64,000 bases of DNA from Brevibacterium permense. Lineage in GTDB: Bacteria; Actinomycetota; Actinomycetes; Actinomycetales; Brevibacteriaceae. Location of the stretch: assembly GCF_025506275.1 (NCBI RefSeq), contig NZ_QYCP01000094.1:124001-188000 (forward strand), read 5' to 3'. The position numbers and the translations under genes were made by a program. The notes under the pieces were generated by a model. The model had not been told where the DNA came from. It searched no databases and worked only from the letters and a program-made list of their open reading frames with translations. Positions 42,398 through 52,500 of this stretch are shown piece after piece; position 1 is the first letter of the stretch; each line of letters begins with the position of its first letter.

Positions 42398-42499
42398 GCG
42401 GGGCGGTCTCACGCCGACGAAGCGCCACCATGTGCAGGCACGGTCTCGCGCTTCGACCCGTCCTTGTCGCTCCCGCAGGATCAGAGGCAGACTGAGGCC

Positions 42500-43690
42500 A
42501 TGACGAGTTCGCACAGCCGCATCTCCCCCATGGCCGCTTCCTACCCGGCGTCGAGCATTCGCAAGATGTTCAACCTCGCCCTCGACTTTCCCGATGCCGT
42601 GAAGCTCACCGTCGGCGAGCCGGACTTCACCACTCCGGAGCACATCAAGGCCGCCGGCATCCGCGCGATCGAGAACGACAAGACCCGCTACGTCGCCAAT
42701 GCGGGCATCCCCGAACTGCGCTCCGCCATCGCCGGAAAGTACTCAAAACGCTGGAATCGCAGCATCGCGCCCGAGAACGTCATGGTCTCCTTCGGCGCTA
42801 TGGAAGCGCTCACCTTCGCCCTCGATGTCACAGTCTCCCCCGGTCAGGAGGTCATCATCCCCGATCCGAGCTTCCCCAACTACATGGGTCAGGTGCACCG
42901 CCTCGGCGGGGTTGCCGTGTCCGTCCCCGTCACCGAAGACAACGATTTCAAGCTCCGCGCCGAGGATGTCCGCTCAGCGATCACGAACAGGACCGCGGCC
43001 GTGATCGTCAACAGTCCGTCGAATCCGTTGGGTTCGGTGATGGATCGGGCCGACCTCGAGCAGATCGCTGCGCTGGCCGATGAGTACGGGTTCACCGTCA
43101 TCTCCGATGAGGTCTATGACGAGATGGTCTTCGATGATGCCGTCTTCACCTCCATCGCCGAGGTGAATCCATCCACCGCCGAGGTGGGGGCTGAGTTCGA
43201 TCGGTTCCTGGCCATCGGCAGCTTCTCGAAGACCTATGCCATGACCGGGTGGCGGTGCGGTTTCGTCATCGGTTCGGACGATCTCATCGCCCCGATGGCA
43301 TTGCTGCAGGAGGGTCTGACGTCGAGCCTGCCTGGATTCGTTCAGGAGGCTGCGGTCGCAGCGATCGAGGGACCGCAGACGGCTGTCGAAGAGATGGTCG
43401 CCTCCTATGCCAGGCGACGCGAGCTTATGGTTGAGCGCATCAATGCCATCTCGGGCTTGAGTCTGCTCCGACCGGCGGCGACGTTCTATGCCTGGGTGAA
43501 CGTTTCCGAGTGGGGTTTGGACTCGTGGGAGTTGGCGACTCAGCTCCTCGAGATGCACAACCTCGCAACGATTCCCGGTTCGGCTTTCGGCCCGGCCGGC
43601 GAAGGCTACCTGCGCCTGACCTTCGCGGTCTCGGACGACACCATCAACACGGCGTGCGACCGCCTGGAAGCGTTCGCCGCCGGACGGTGA
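42500..43690 (+). CDS. PLP-dependent aminotransferase (class I/II, AspC-like)
   Basis: A 396-residue aminotransferase of the aspartate/alanine type. Features are LTVGEPDFTTPEHIKAA near residues 36-52, GIPELRSAIA, NSPSNPLGSVM with the PLP-contacting Asn, SDEVYDEMVF, and the Schiff-base lysine of GSFSKTYAMTGWRCG. I chose the ATG at 42500, since homology begins soon after; an upstream Met at 42464 in frame lacks support. It follows the FAD oxidase in the same direction by 102 bp. Confidence 0.87.
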   Translation: MTSSHSRISPMAASYPASSIRKMFNLALDFPDAVKLTVGEPDFTTPEHIKAAGIRAIENDKTRYVANAGIPELRSAIAGKYSKRWNRSIAPENVMVSFGAMEALTFALDVTVSPGQEVIIPDPSFPNYMGQVHRLGGVAVSVPVTEDNDFKLRAEDVRSAITNRTAAVIVNSPSNPLGSVMDRADLEQIAALADEYGFTVISDEVYDEMVFDDAVFTSIAEVNPSTAEVGAEFDRFLAIGSFSKTYAMTGWRCGFVIGSDDLIAPMALLQEGLTSSLPGFVQEAAVAAIEGPQTAVEEMVASYARRRELMVERINAISGLSLLRPAATFYAWVNVSEWGLDSWELATQLLEMHNLATIPGSAFGPAGEGYLRLTFAVSDDTINTACDRLEAFAAGR

Positions 43691-43843
43691 GCTGACAGAC
43701 CGAGAGTCGGCCGGCTGTAGGCTGGCCGGAGTTGAGCCGGCGAGCGCTCAAGTTACCGCCGACGGCACAATGCGTAACACGAGCGGTCGGCGGGGCGATG
43801 TGCTGTCGATGAAGAATGGCCCTCGCTCGACAGCGCCCGGCGC

Positions 43844-44464
43844 TCAGCTGTCGTCGTAACTGATTTCGACGCGGCGGTTCTTCGCCCGACCCTGCGGGTA
43901 GTCGTCGCCCTTCTTCGTCGTGTTCTTCGCGACAGGATCGGCTTCGCCGAAGCCTTTGACTCTCAGATCGAGGTCGTCACGTTCGTCCTTGATGACATCG
44001 GCGACGGCCTGCGCCCGCTTCTTCGACAGCTTCTTGTTCGCTTTGTCGTCACCGACCGAGTCCGTGTAGCCGGACACAGTGATTTCCGTACCGTCGGGGA
44101 CTTTCTCCACAGTCTTCGCGATCGCTTCCTGAGCGTCAGCGGAGATCTTCGCGCTGTTGAAGTCAAAGAGGATGTCGCTGGCCAGAGTGATGACCGCGTC
44201 GTCGCCGTCCTTCTTGTTCGTCACCAGCGGTTCGACAGATTCGGAGGTGTTCCACTCGTGCACCCCGTTCGGCTTCCAGCGTTGAACCGAATCGTCCAGC
44301 TGCGTTTTGGTCGGCTGAGGCAGGTCCGCTGGCGAAGTCACCTGCGATTCGGCGGCAAGACCGGCAGAGGAGCTGGTCGTGATTCCAAGCCCTGAGCCCA
44401 GCAGAACACCGACTCCGACGACGCTGAGAGCAGGAACCCAGCGAAGACGCATCCCTGTGATCAT
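43844..44464 (-). CDS. OmpA-family peptidoglycan-binding protein
   Basis: A 206-residue secreted protein. Residues 1-39 are a signal peptide with a hydrophobic core (ALSVVGVGVLLGSGLGI). The OmpA_C domain covers about residues 95-206: LFDFNSAKI, VSGYTDSVGDD, LSKKRAQAVADVI, GFGEADP and AKNRRVEISY, including the Asp and Arg that bind diaminopimelate. Actinobacteria lack an outer membrane of Gram-negative type, so it probably anchors to peptidoglycan. Its ATG overlaps the stop of the lipoprotein gene by one base (TGATG), so the two are translationally coupled. Confidence 0.85.
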   Translation of the reverse strand: MITGMRLRWVPALSVVGVGVLLGSGLGITTSSSAGLAAESQVTSPADLPQPTKTQLDDSVQRWKPNGVHEWNTSESVEPLVTNKKDGDDAVITLASDILFDFNSAKISADAQEAIAKTVEKVPDGTEITVSGYTDSVGDDKANKKLSKKRAQAVADVIKDERDDLDLRVKGFGEADPVAKNTTKKGDDYPQGRAKNRRVEISYDDS

Positions 44465-45042
44465 CACGATTCCGTGACCGGAATGTCGGTGAACTTCGGC
44501 CACGACTCCTGCAGACGTATGTCGACGGAGTCGATGTCGTTCTCCGGAGCTTTGAACACCGCCCACGCTGTCATCGGCTGATTGTTCGTGGTCTCGGTGT
44601 ATACCGAATCCGCGGTCCACTCCTCGTAGGTGTCCGAGATCGGCGAATAGACCTTGAGATTGTCCGCATCGATGAGCTGCGGGAAGAACCTGTTCTCACC
44701 CCACGTGTCATAGATGCTGATGACGTCATCATCCGCCACGGATTTGAAGTGCGGGGTGATGACTACGGTCAGGGTTTGTGTCTTCCCTTTGACCTCGAGA
44801 GAGTGGATCCCGACGGTCACCGTATCTTCTTTGGAACCGGGGACTTTGACGTCTTGTTTGACGATGACATCGTCAGGATCGACATCCTCGACTCCTGGCT
44901 TCGCCCCGTCTTTGCCACCGCCGTCTTGCGACGTTGAATCCTTATCCTTGGAGTCTGAGTCAGGTGATGACGAGCATCCCGTCATGGCCAGCGCACAGAT
45001 GGCTGCACCGGCGAGGCCCCTGCTGAGTCTGCGGGAGATCAC
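44464..45042 (-). CDS. Lipoprotein of unknown function
   Basis: A 192-residue lipoprotein. With the GTG at 45042 as start the signal peptide is MISRRLSRGLAGAAICALAM followed by the lipobox TGC at residue 23, and AGGAAAG precedes the GTG. The frame is open to 45105, but an ATG there would give a 43-residue signal. A Ser/Asp/Lys-rich linker follows the cysteine, then a beta-rich globular domain (VTVGIHSLEVKGKTQTLTVV; ENRFFPQLIDADNLKVYSPI). I do not recognise that domain. Lgt in this window would lipidate it. Its stop overlaps the OmpA-family gene, which suggests a joint cell-envelope role. Confidence 0.75.
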   Translation of the reverse strand: MISRRLSRGLAGAAICALAMTGCSSSPDSDSKDKDSTSQDGGGKDGAKPGVEDVDPDDVIVKQDVKVPGSKEDTVTVGIHSLEVKGKTQTLTVVITPHFKSVADDDVISIYDTWGENRFFPQLIDADNLKVYSPISDTYEEWTADSVYTETTNNQPMTAWAVFKAPENDIDSVDIRLQESWPKFTDIPVTES

Positions 45043-45183
45043 AGTGAGAATACTTTCCTGTCGTCGGTCATGGCACGAAACCACCGACGCCGACAGCTTC
45101 GTCATTCTCGATATTTCACATTAGCACCGGCGTGGTCGTTGACAAAGGATGTTGACACAAAGGATAAAGCCATCTCCATCCTC

Positions 45184-45834
45184 TCAACCGACGGCGGCGA
45201 GCGCCGCGTTCCAGCTTCCGTAGAACTTCCGGACAGCCGCGGCCGAGGGGACCTTGCCCTTATGCTCCGCGGCATATTCGGTGTAGGCCTTGTAGGTGGT
45301 GGCGGTCCCACGTGACTCGCAATCGGCGAGGAATTCAGCGATCGCCCTGTCGTAGGCGGCCGCGTCGAAGCGCAGCTGCCCCTTGGCCCGACCGATCTTA
45401 TTCGTCGCCAGACCGGCGGCTTTGAGAGCTTCGTTCCAGGATCCGAACCGCTGCACTGCGGTCTGACTGGTCGGCGGCCAGATGGTTGCGCCCTTCGCCG
45501 AGGTGGCACCGAGGCTCTCGAGCACCGTGCTGCGGACCTTGTCGTACCTGCTGGCAGTGAGACTGGGGACCTCGGCCCGGCCACGGACGTACGCAACTGC
45601 CGCAGCCACCTCGGCGAGGGTGGACGTCACGGATATTCCTGAGCCCTCGAGTTGGACGGTCAGTGCGGATTCCACCTCGGCGAGGGTCTCCCGGTCGGTA
45701 GAGCTGAGCTTCGCCGGGTCGGCGCTCGCGGGGGTCCCCGGCGTGCCGGCGGAATCGAGGCTGCGGGCGGCGACGAACAGAAGCGCGCCGATCACAGCCA
45801 ACGATGGGGTGTGGGATCTCCCGGTATCAGACAT
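45184..45834 (-). CDS. Protein with two homing-endonuclease-associated repeats (HEAR)
   Basis: A 216-residue protein. Two carboxy-terminal repeats, RFGSWNEALKAAGL and KFYGSWNAALAAVG, match the SW-x-x-AL-x-AAG pattern of the homing endonuclease associated repeat, a small DNA-binding helical unit. The first half has a short hydrophobic stretch (SLAVIGALLFVAARSL) and a helical Ala/Glu-rich part. No nuclease motif is visible. TACAAT stands 7 nt before the ATG at 45834, a leaderless arrangement; an ATG at 45843 overlaps this box and is less likely. Role unknown, probably DNA or RNA binding. Confidence 0.65.
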   Translation of the reverse strand: MSDTGRSHTPSLAVIGALLFVAARSLDSAGTPGTPASADPAKLSSTDRETLAEVESALTVQLEGSGISVTSTLAEVAAAVAYVRGRAEVPSLTASRYDKVRSTVLESLGATSAKGATIWPPTSQTAVQRFGSWNEALKAAGLATNKIGRAKGQLRFDAAAYDRAIAEFLADCESRGTATTYKAYTEYAAEHKGKVPSAAAVRKFYGSWNAALAAVG

Positions 45835-46015
45835 CCACTCCATTGTACGATCTCAGGTGCCGACGCGCGCGACCAAGTCGGTCATTCCGCCGATTCCGTG
45901 TGATTCCGTATCGATGGCGCCGTGCCGATGGGGCCCTTGTCGACTCCGAACACCGCCCAGTCTAGGCGGACGGACTGACATGGACGGCCTGATCTGCTCG
46001 GGCTACCGTGAAACC

Positions 46016-46738
46016 ATGAGCACAGGATTCGATTCGGTCGAGGCCCTCGTCTTCGACATGTTCGGCACGGTCGTCGACTGGCGAACACGGGTGGCCGCCG
46101 AGGTGGCAGTGCACCTGCGCGACCATGTTCCCGATCTCGACGCGCATGATTTCGCGGATCGCTGGCGCGCGGAGTACCAGCCGTCGATGGAGCGGGTCCG
46201 CAGCGGTGAGCGGGAGTTCGTCCGCCTCGATGTGCTCCATCGGGAGAATCTCGAAACTGTGCTCAGAGGGTTCGGCGTCGATCCGGACTCGATTCCCCCG
46301 CAGGTTCTCGACGAGGTCAATCTCGCCTGGCATCGGCTCGATCCGTGGCCGGATACGATCGCGGGGCTGACTCGGCTGAAGGAGCGGTTCATCATCGCTC
46401 CGTTGTCGAATGCGAACGTCCGGCTCGCCCTCGACGTGGCCAAACGGGCCGGCCTTCCCTGGGACGCGATCCTCGGAGCCGAGGTGGCCGGAGCGTACAA
46501 ACCGGATCCACAGTCGTACCTGCGGACCGCCGAGACCCTCGGCATCGAACCTCATCAGGTCGCCATGGTCGCCGCACACAACAGCGACCTGGCCGCGGCG
46601 CAGGCACTCGGGCTGCGGACGTGCTTCGTCTATCGCCCTTCCGAGCACGGACCTGCCCAGACGACGGACCTCGAGGCCGAAGGCGAGTGGGACGTCATCG
46701 CGGAGGACTTCGAGGACCTTGCCGACCAGATCGGCTGA
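46016..46738 (+). CDS. Haloacid dehalogenase type II-like hydrolase
   Basis: A 240-residue HAD-superfamily protein. The nucleophilic Asp is in VFDMFGTVVDWR, followed by the cap helices, APLSNANVRL with the second motif, AGAYKPDPQSYL with the Lys, and AAHNSDLAAAQALG near the end. The FGTVVDW pattern and the helical cap match L-2-haloacid dehalogenases, which hydrolyse 2-haloalkanoates to D-2-hydroxy acids; real substrates may differ. TACCGT lies 6 nt before the ATG at 46016, suggesting a leaderless message. Confidence 0.84.
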   Translation: MSTGFDSVEALVFDMFGTVVDWRTRVAAEVAVHLRDHVPDLDAHDFADRWRAEYQPSMERVRSGEREFVRLDVLHRENLETVLRGFGVDPDSIPPQVLDEVNLAWHRLDPWPDTIAGLTRLKERFIIAPLSNANVRLALDVAKRAGLPWDAILGAEVAGAYKPDPQSYLRTAETLGIEPHQVAMVAAHNSDLAAAQALGLRTCFVYRPSEHGPAQTTDLEAEGEWDVIAEDFEDLADQIG

Positions 46739-46787
46739 CGCATCGGTCAGGCGCGGCACCGAACGTCGATAGGCCGCCTCGGCGCGT

Positions 46788-48068
46788 CTAACTCAGCGGC
46801 TCCAGCCCGCACCACTCGGCGATGAAGAGCGCGATGGTCTTGGTGATCTTGCGGACGGATTCGATGTGGACCCGTTCGTCGAAGGCGTGGATGTCGAGGG
46901 ACCTGGGCCCGTAGGTCAGGGTCGGCATCGCTCCGTAATTCGTATAGACCCGACCGTCGAGGTAGCCCGGCGTGGTGAACGACTGCAGAGGCTGGCCGAA
47001 CACATCGTGATGGGCCGAGCCGAGCACGGACTCTGCTTCCCCACCTTCCTCGAGCCGATATCCCGCAGCGAAGAAACCGGTCTTCTCCATCCGTGGCAGA
47101 CGACCGTCCTGGCCGAGCCGCGCGATGCTTGCATGCCGGACGTGCTCCTGGATCTCTTCCCACGCCTGTTCCGGATCGACCCCTGGGTAGATGGCGGCGC
47201 GCACGGAGATCTCACACCATGACGGGACACTGGAGGGCCAGTCTCCGCCCGAGATCTCTCCGACATTGAAGTTGATCGGATGATCGACGTCCTCGAAACC
47301 TGGGTGCTGGTCCTTCTGAGCATTCCACTCCGCTTCGAGTGCGCGCAGGTCGGCGATCACGTCATTGGTCGCGTCGAAGGCGTTGAATCCCTGACTCATC
47401 TCGCGGACATGACTCGGTTTTCCTTCGACCCGAACGGTGAACCAGATGACTCCGACGTTGGTTCGCACCAGAGCGTTCTCCTCTGGTTCAGGAACGAGCA
47501 CGGCATCGCCGGTGTAGCCGCGCAAGAGGGCCGACAGCGCACCGTTGCCGGTGCTCTCCTCCTCCACGACCGACTGAAGCTGGAGTGGTGCCGCGGGAGC
47601 GAAGCCGGCAGCAGTGATCGCGTCGAAGGCGAAGAGGTTGGCAGCGAGCCCGGCCTTCATGTCCCCGGCACCACGTCCGTAGAGCCATCCGTCCTCGATT
47701 CGAGGCTCGAAGGGCGGGGTGGTCCAATTCTCCAGCGGCCCGGTCGGCACCACATCCACATGTCCCTGCAGAATGAGCGACCGGCCCCGCACGACAGTCG
47801 GCCGATAGCTGCCCACGACGTTGAAGTCTTCGTCGTAGGGCACGGTCATCGGACCGAAGCCCGCATGATCTTCGATGTCCTCTTCGTCGATGCGCCAGCG
47901 GTCGATCTCCAGTCCTCTGTCGGCGAATTCCTGTTCCATGCGGTCCTGGATCGCCGCTTCACTGCCGCGGACCGAAGGACAGCGGATCAGATCACCGGTG
48001 AACTCAAGCTGACGATCGAATGCGTTGTCGACGGCGTCGGTGATGGCCTGGGCGACTTCTCGATTCAT
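46788..48068 (-). CDS. M20-family deacylase (ArgE/DapE-like)
   Basis: A 426-residue zinc hydrolase. The metal site is given by LQGHVDVVPTGP, GRGAGDMKAGLAA with the bridging Asp, and VVEEESTGNGA with the catalytic Glu pair. The dimerisation domain (about residues 200-320) follows. Members deacylate N-acyl amino acids such as acetylornithine or succinyl-diaminopimelate; in actinobacteria many act on unknown acylamino acids. GGAAGAG lies 6 nt before the ATG. It is convergent with the HAD gene and not next to arginine genes, so a catabolic role is likely. Confidence 0.82.
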   Translation of the reverse strand: MNREVAQAITDAVDNAFDRQLEFTGDLIRCPSVRGSEAAIQDRMEQEFADRGLEIDRWRIDEEDIEDHAGFGPMTVPYDEDFNVVGSYRPTVVRGRSLILQGHVDVVPTGPLENWTTPPFEPRIEDGWLYGRGAGDMKAGLAANLFAFDAITAAGFAPAAPLQLQSVVEEESTGNGALSALLRGYTGDAVLVPEPEENALVRTNVGVIWFTVRVEGKPSHVREMSQGFNAFDATNDVIADLRALEAEWNAQKDQHPGFEDVDHPINFNVGEISGGDWPSSVPSWCEISVRAAIYPGVDPEQAWEEIQEHVRHASIARLGQDGRLPRMEKTGFFAAGYRLEEGGEAESVLGSAHHDVFGQPLQSFTTPGYLDGRVYTNYGAMPTLTYGPRSLDIHAFDERVHIESVRKITKTIALFIAEWCGLEPLS

Positions 48069-48128
48069 TCTTCACTCTTCCACATACTCAGGTTGTTGGT
48101 TGACGGAGCTGCTGACTGGCAATTGAGC

Positions 48129-48428
48129 TCAGCGTAGTTCCTGCAGTGACTCCTCGGCACGTCGTTCGCGGTCTTCAACCGCCATGTCCCACCAGTATTC
48201 GCCGCGTTCGCCGAGACCGTGCTTCGCGATGTTCACCTTCCGCCTCGCCTCCGCGAGATCGTTCTCATCGCCCCGCTTCTTTGCTTGCCTGACGGCATTC
48301 CTCGCAGCGCCGAGGTGACTCTTGAGTTCCTCGACGACACGAGGTTCCAGTGCGGGATCGGTTCGCCGCCACCGCCGTCCCTTGACGATCAGCCACCGAT
48401 CGTCATCGCCGTCGCCGTTCTCGCTCAT
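48129..48428 (-). CDS. Small conserved actinobacterial protein, unknown function
   Basis: A 99-residue, highly charged protein. The segment WLIVKGRRWRRTDPALEPRV near residues 12-31 and the helical ELKSHLGAARNAVRQAKKRG part match a small actinobacterial family often mislabelled as biopolymer transporter Tol; there is no evidence for transport and no membrane segment. TATCTT stands 6 nt before the ATG, suggesting a leaderless message. Confidence 0.7.
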   Translation of the reverse strand: MSENGDGDDDRWLIVKGRRWRRTDPALEPRVVEELKSHLGAARNAVRQAKKRGDENDLAEARRKVNIAKHGLGERGEYWWDMAVEDRERRAEESLQELR

Positions 48429-48600
48429 GCGACGAAGATACAGGACGTGTCGCCGAAGAATACAGGTCGCGTCGGCGCGTCGATGCAGGACTACTTCGCT
48501 CCCGACGAGATCGAACTGTTCAATCCCTGAGCCCTGACCACACTGGAGCCCCTCGATACCGAGACATCAGCGATCTGCCGTCGAGCCCACGCATTCACTT

Positions 48601-49401
48601 TCAGGCCACGAAGATGCAGAACGGGTGCCCGGAAGGATCCGCGAAGACGTAGAGCGGCTCGTTCTCGTCATCGGCTCGGTCGAGAATCAGTCGCGCGCCG
48701 AGGCTGTCGGCGCGTTGTCGCTGAAGTTCAAGATCGTTCAGATCCTCGACCGTGAAATCAAGGTGAAGCTGCATGGGCACTGTGGGATCGGGCCACGTAC
48801 TCCGTTCAAGGCTCTCGGTCTTCTGGAAGGCGATCATCCTCCGCCCTGCTCTGTCTGTAAGCACCAGCCAGACATCGTCATCGGGGCCAGTACCTTCAGG
48901 CGGCTCGTCACCAGGGCGATAGACATAGCCGAGCAGCTGCCGATAGAACTCGGCGAGTTCTCGCGGTTCGGTTGCGTCGATGACGGTGTGCAGCAGGTGG
49001 GGATAGTCGCCAGTGCCAGACTGCTGCACCGGATCGTCGACCGCCATCGGGGTGAGCACGGCGATCTTCCACCCGCCATCATCCTGCACGAGCTGATACA
49101 TGTTCCGCTCGTCCGGCGCACCGCCGTGATATCGCCAGGTGACGTCGGCCCAGATGCTGTGCCCGGTCGATGCCGTCACGGTGACGGCGGCGTCGACCTC
49201 CGTGACGCCTTCGTACTGTCCGAAAGCCTGCGCGAAGAACTGCTCGCTCTGCCGCGCCTCGGTGACGAGGATCCGCTGTCCCGGGAACTCGATGAGTGCC
49301 GGCACCGCATAGTGGTCGGCAATCGCCACGGCATCCCGGTCGAGCAGCGCACGGGTGTAGGCGTCGAAGAACTGTCTGTGAACATCGCTGTTCTCATCCA
49401 T
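48601..49401 (-). CDS. SnoaL-like plus VOC-domain fusion protein
   Basis: A 266-residue protein of two domains. Residues 1-128 form an NTF2/SnoaL-like fold (HRQFFDAYTRALLDRDAVAI, DVTWRYHGG, DGGWKIAVLTPM). Residues 136-266 form a glyoxalase/VOC domain (HLLHTVIDATEPRELAEFYR, MQLHLDFTVEDLN, YVFADPSGHPFCIFV), of the glyoxalase_6 type. Both are small ligand- or substrate-binding barrels; I know of no characterised protein with this pair. TAGCAT lies 7 nt before the ATG, suggesting a leaderless message. It is divergent from the SNF2 helicase. Confidence 0.78.
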   Translation of the reverse strand: MDENSDVHRQFFDAYTRALLDRDAVAIADHYAVPALIEFPGQRILVTEARQSEQFFAQAFGQYEGVTEVDAAVTVTASTGHSIWADVTWRYHGGAPDERNMYQLVQDDGGWKIAVLTPMAVDDPVQQSGTGDYPHLLHTVIDATEPRELAEFYRQLLGYVYRPGDEPPEGTGPDDDVWLVLTDRAGRRMIAFQKTESLERSTWPDPTVPMQLHLDFTVEDLNDLELQRQRADSLGARLILDRADDENEPLYVFADPSGHPFCIFVA

Positions 49402-49577
49402 GCCGCAGATGCTACTCCGCGCTCATGACACGACGATCCCCTATCGGACCGACAACGTCCCGGTCGGCACGAATCCATGCGATGACCCGTCGGCAACATC
49501 TCGGCATGCCCTTCTCAAGGAGCAGCGCTGCGCATCCGTCGAAAGTCCGCGTCACCGACAGGTGAGAAGATGGCTTT

Positions 49578-52500
49578 GTGCCTGAAACTCAACCGTCCGC
49601 TGTCACGACCGGTTCCGCCATCCCCGCCGATTGGCGCGATGCCTTCGCACCACTCGCCGAGGCGGCTCCGCACTCGCACACGCCCGTGGCCTTGGGATTC
49701 GAGCTCGTCCAGGTCATCCCCCGCACGTGGTTCGAGGCCCAGCACTCCGTCCTCCTCGACAAGGACGATGTCACCCCGGGCGCGAATCCGAGCCTCGCGA
49801 TCCGTCCGCTCATGCTCAGCGAGTCCGGCAACTGGGTGAAGAAGTCCCTGTCATGGCGCACCATCGACCGCATGGCCCGGCAGTTCGACATCGACCCGGC
49901 CCACCAGGAATGGTTCACCCAGCTCGCCGGACTGCGCACCCGCGGGAAGACGGACTTCACTCCCGACGGGGCGCCCTACCACCTCGGCGATTTCCGAACT
50001 CCCCTGCTGTGGGACCACTTCGTACAGGGGAAAAAGCTCGGCATCGAATTCGTCGGCATCAACCCTGACATGACAGTCCGCATCGGTCACAACGCGAAAG
50101 CCGCCATCGACATCCGCCGCAGCCAGAGCCGCCTGCAGGTGCAGACGCGGGCAACCATCGACGAACGCGAATATCTCCCCGGGCTGATCAGACCGATCTG
50201 GACGCACGGATTCTTCGGCATCGACATCACCAGCGGTTTCACCGTCACCCTCGCCCCCGCGGAGACCCCGACGAAGGAAACCGCGCTGCCCGTGCTCCAG
50301 TCTCCCGGGCCGATCACGATTCCCGCGGCCGAGGCCGAAGAGTTCTTCGAGGAGTACTACCCGTTGCTGCGCTCCAGCGCCGAGGTCATCAGCAGCGACG
50401 CCACCGTCGCCTTCCCGCAGTATGGTCGCCCCCGGCTCGTCGTCTTCGCCGCGTTCGGCGCCGGGGACAAACTCTCCTTGCGCTGGTACTGGGAATACCA
50501 AGGACCGCGCCGCACCTTCCCGGTCATCGATCGGACGAATCTCAGCGCCGCCTCGGCGAGGGAGTACGCGGAGCAACGCGAACTCGACTTCGAAGATGCC
50601 GTCGTCACCGAGGTCGACAGACTCCTTGCCGACACCCACGAAGCCGGGTCCGCTCTGCCGGGCATCGTGGACGTCGAACTCGACGACGCGGACACCGCGG
50701 ATTTCGTCGTCAACGTCCTGCCCGGGCTCGAGGAGCTCGAGCACGTCAAGGTCATCACACGCGGGAAGAAGCAGCCGTACCGGGAGCTCGGCGGGGAGCC
50801 GAACGTGAAGATCACCTCGGTCGAGTCGGAGAAGAACGACTGGTTCGATCTCGGCTTCCAGATCAGCATCGACGGCCACCCGGTCCCCTTCGTCAAGCTG
50901 TACAAGGCGCTGGCGGCCGGGACGAAGAAGATCAAGCTCTCAGACGATTCGTTCCTGCCGCTGAACAAGCCGATCTTCGACAAGCTCAAGGCACTCCTCA
51001 CCGAGGCGGACCTCATCCCCGAGTGGGAGCCCGGGGCACCGAAGATCTCCCGCATGCACGCGGGCCTGTGGTCGGATTTCGAGGACCTCGCCGATGAGTC
51101 CGAACCGGCCGCGACCTGGCGCGATTCCGTGCGGGCCCTGGCCGACCTCGATCGCCTGCCCGCCACCGAGGTGCCCGATCTGAACGGCGCGAAGCTGCGT
51201 CCGTATCAGGTGCAGGGTTTCCGGTGGTTGGCGCTGCTGTACTCGTGCCGCCTCGGGGGGATCCTCGCCGACGATATGGGCTTGGGCAAGACCCTGCAGA
51301 CGCTCGCGCTCATCAAGCATGCTAAGGCCAGCGCCCCCTTCCTCGTCGTGGCGCCGACCTCTGTGGTCCCGAACTGGGTGAAGGAGGCGACCGCATTCAC
51401 TCCTGACCTGGATGTTCGTGTCGTCGCCGAGTCGACGCGGGCCCGTGGGGTCGACCTCGCCGAGGTGGCTCACGGTGCCGATGTCATCGTCATGTCGTAT
51501 GCGATGCTCCGATTGGAGGAGGTCCCGATTTCGCGGATGGAGTGGGCGGGTCTGATCCTCGACGAGGCACAGTTCGTGAAGAATTCCAATGCTCAGACGC
51601 ACTTGGCGGCGAAGGAAGTGCGTGCCCCGTTCCGTCTGGCGCTGACCGGAACCCCGTTGGAGAACTCGCTGAAGGACGTGTGGTCTCTGTTCTCGATCAC
51701 GTCGCCAGGACTGTTTCCGTCACCGCATCGATTCGAGGAGGAGTACGTCCGACCGATCGAATCGGGTGAGAACCCGGGACGGATGCAGAGGCTGCAGCGG
51801 CGGATCCGGCCTTTCATGATGCGCCGGACGAAAGATCTGGTGGCGGCGGATCTGCCGGAGAAGCAGGAACAGGTCATCTCGGTCGAGCTCAATTCCGCGC
51901 ACCGGAGACTCTACGATCGGATTCTGCAGAAGGAGCGGAAGAAGATCCTCGGCTTTGTCGACAGCGAATACGACAAGCAGCGGTTCATCGTGTTCCGGTC
52001 GCTGACGCTGCTGCGGATGCTCGCGCTCGACCCGTCCATCGTCGATGCCGAGCATGCCGAGGTGCCGTCGTCGAAGCTCGCAGCGCTCCTGGAACGGCTC
52101 GGGGATGTCATCGCCGAAGGCCACCGGTCGATCGTGTTCAGCCAGTTCACGTCGTTCCTGTCCAATGTCGCTGCCGAACTCGATCGCCGAGGCGTTCCCT
52201 ATGTTCTCCTCGACGGTTCGACGCGGAATCGCGGGGCCGTGGTCGATGCGTTCCGGTCGGGTGAGGCACCGGTGTTCCTCATCAGCCTCAAGGCAGGCGG
52301 CTTCGGGCTCAACCTCACCGAGGCGGACTATGTCTTCCTCATGGATCCGTGGTGGAATCCTGCCTCAGAGAATCAGGCGATCGACCGCGCGCACCGGATC
52401 GGGCAGACGAAGAACGTCATGGTGTACCGCTACGTCGCCGAAGGCACGATCGAGGAGAAGGTGCTCGCCCTGCAGAAGCGCAAGGCCCAACTCTTCGACG

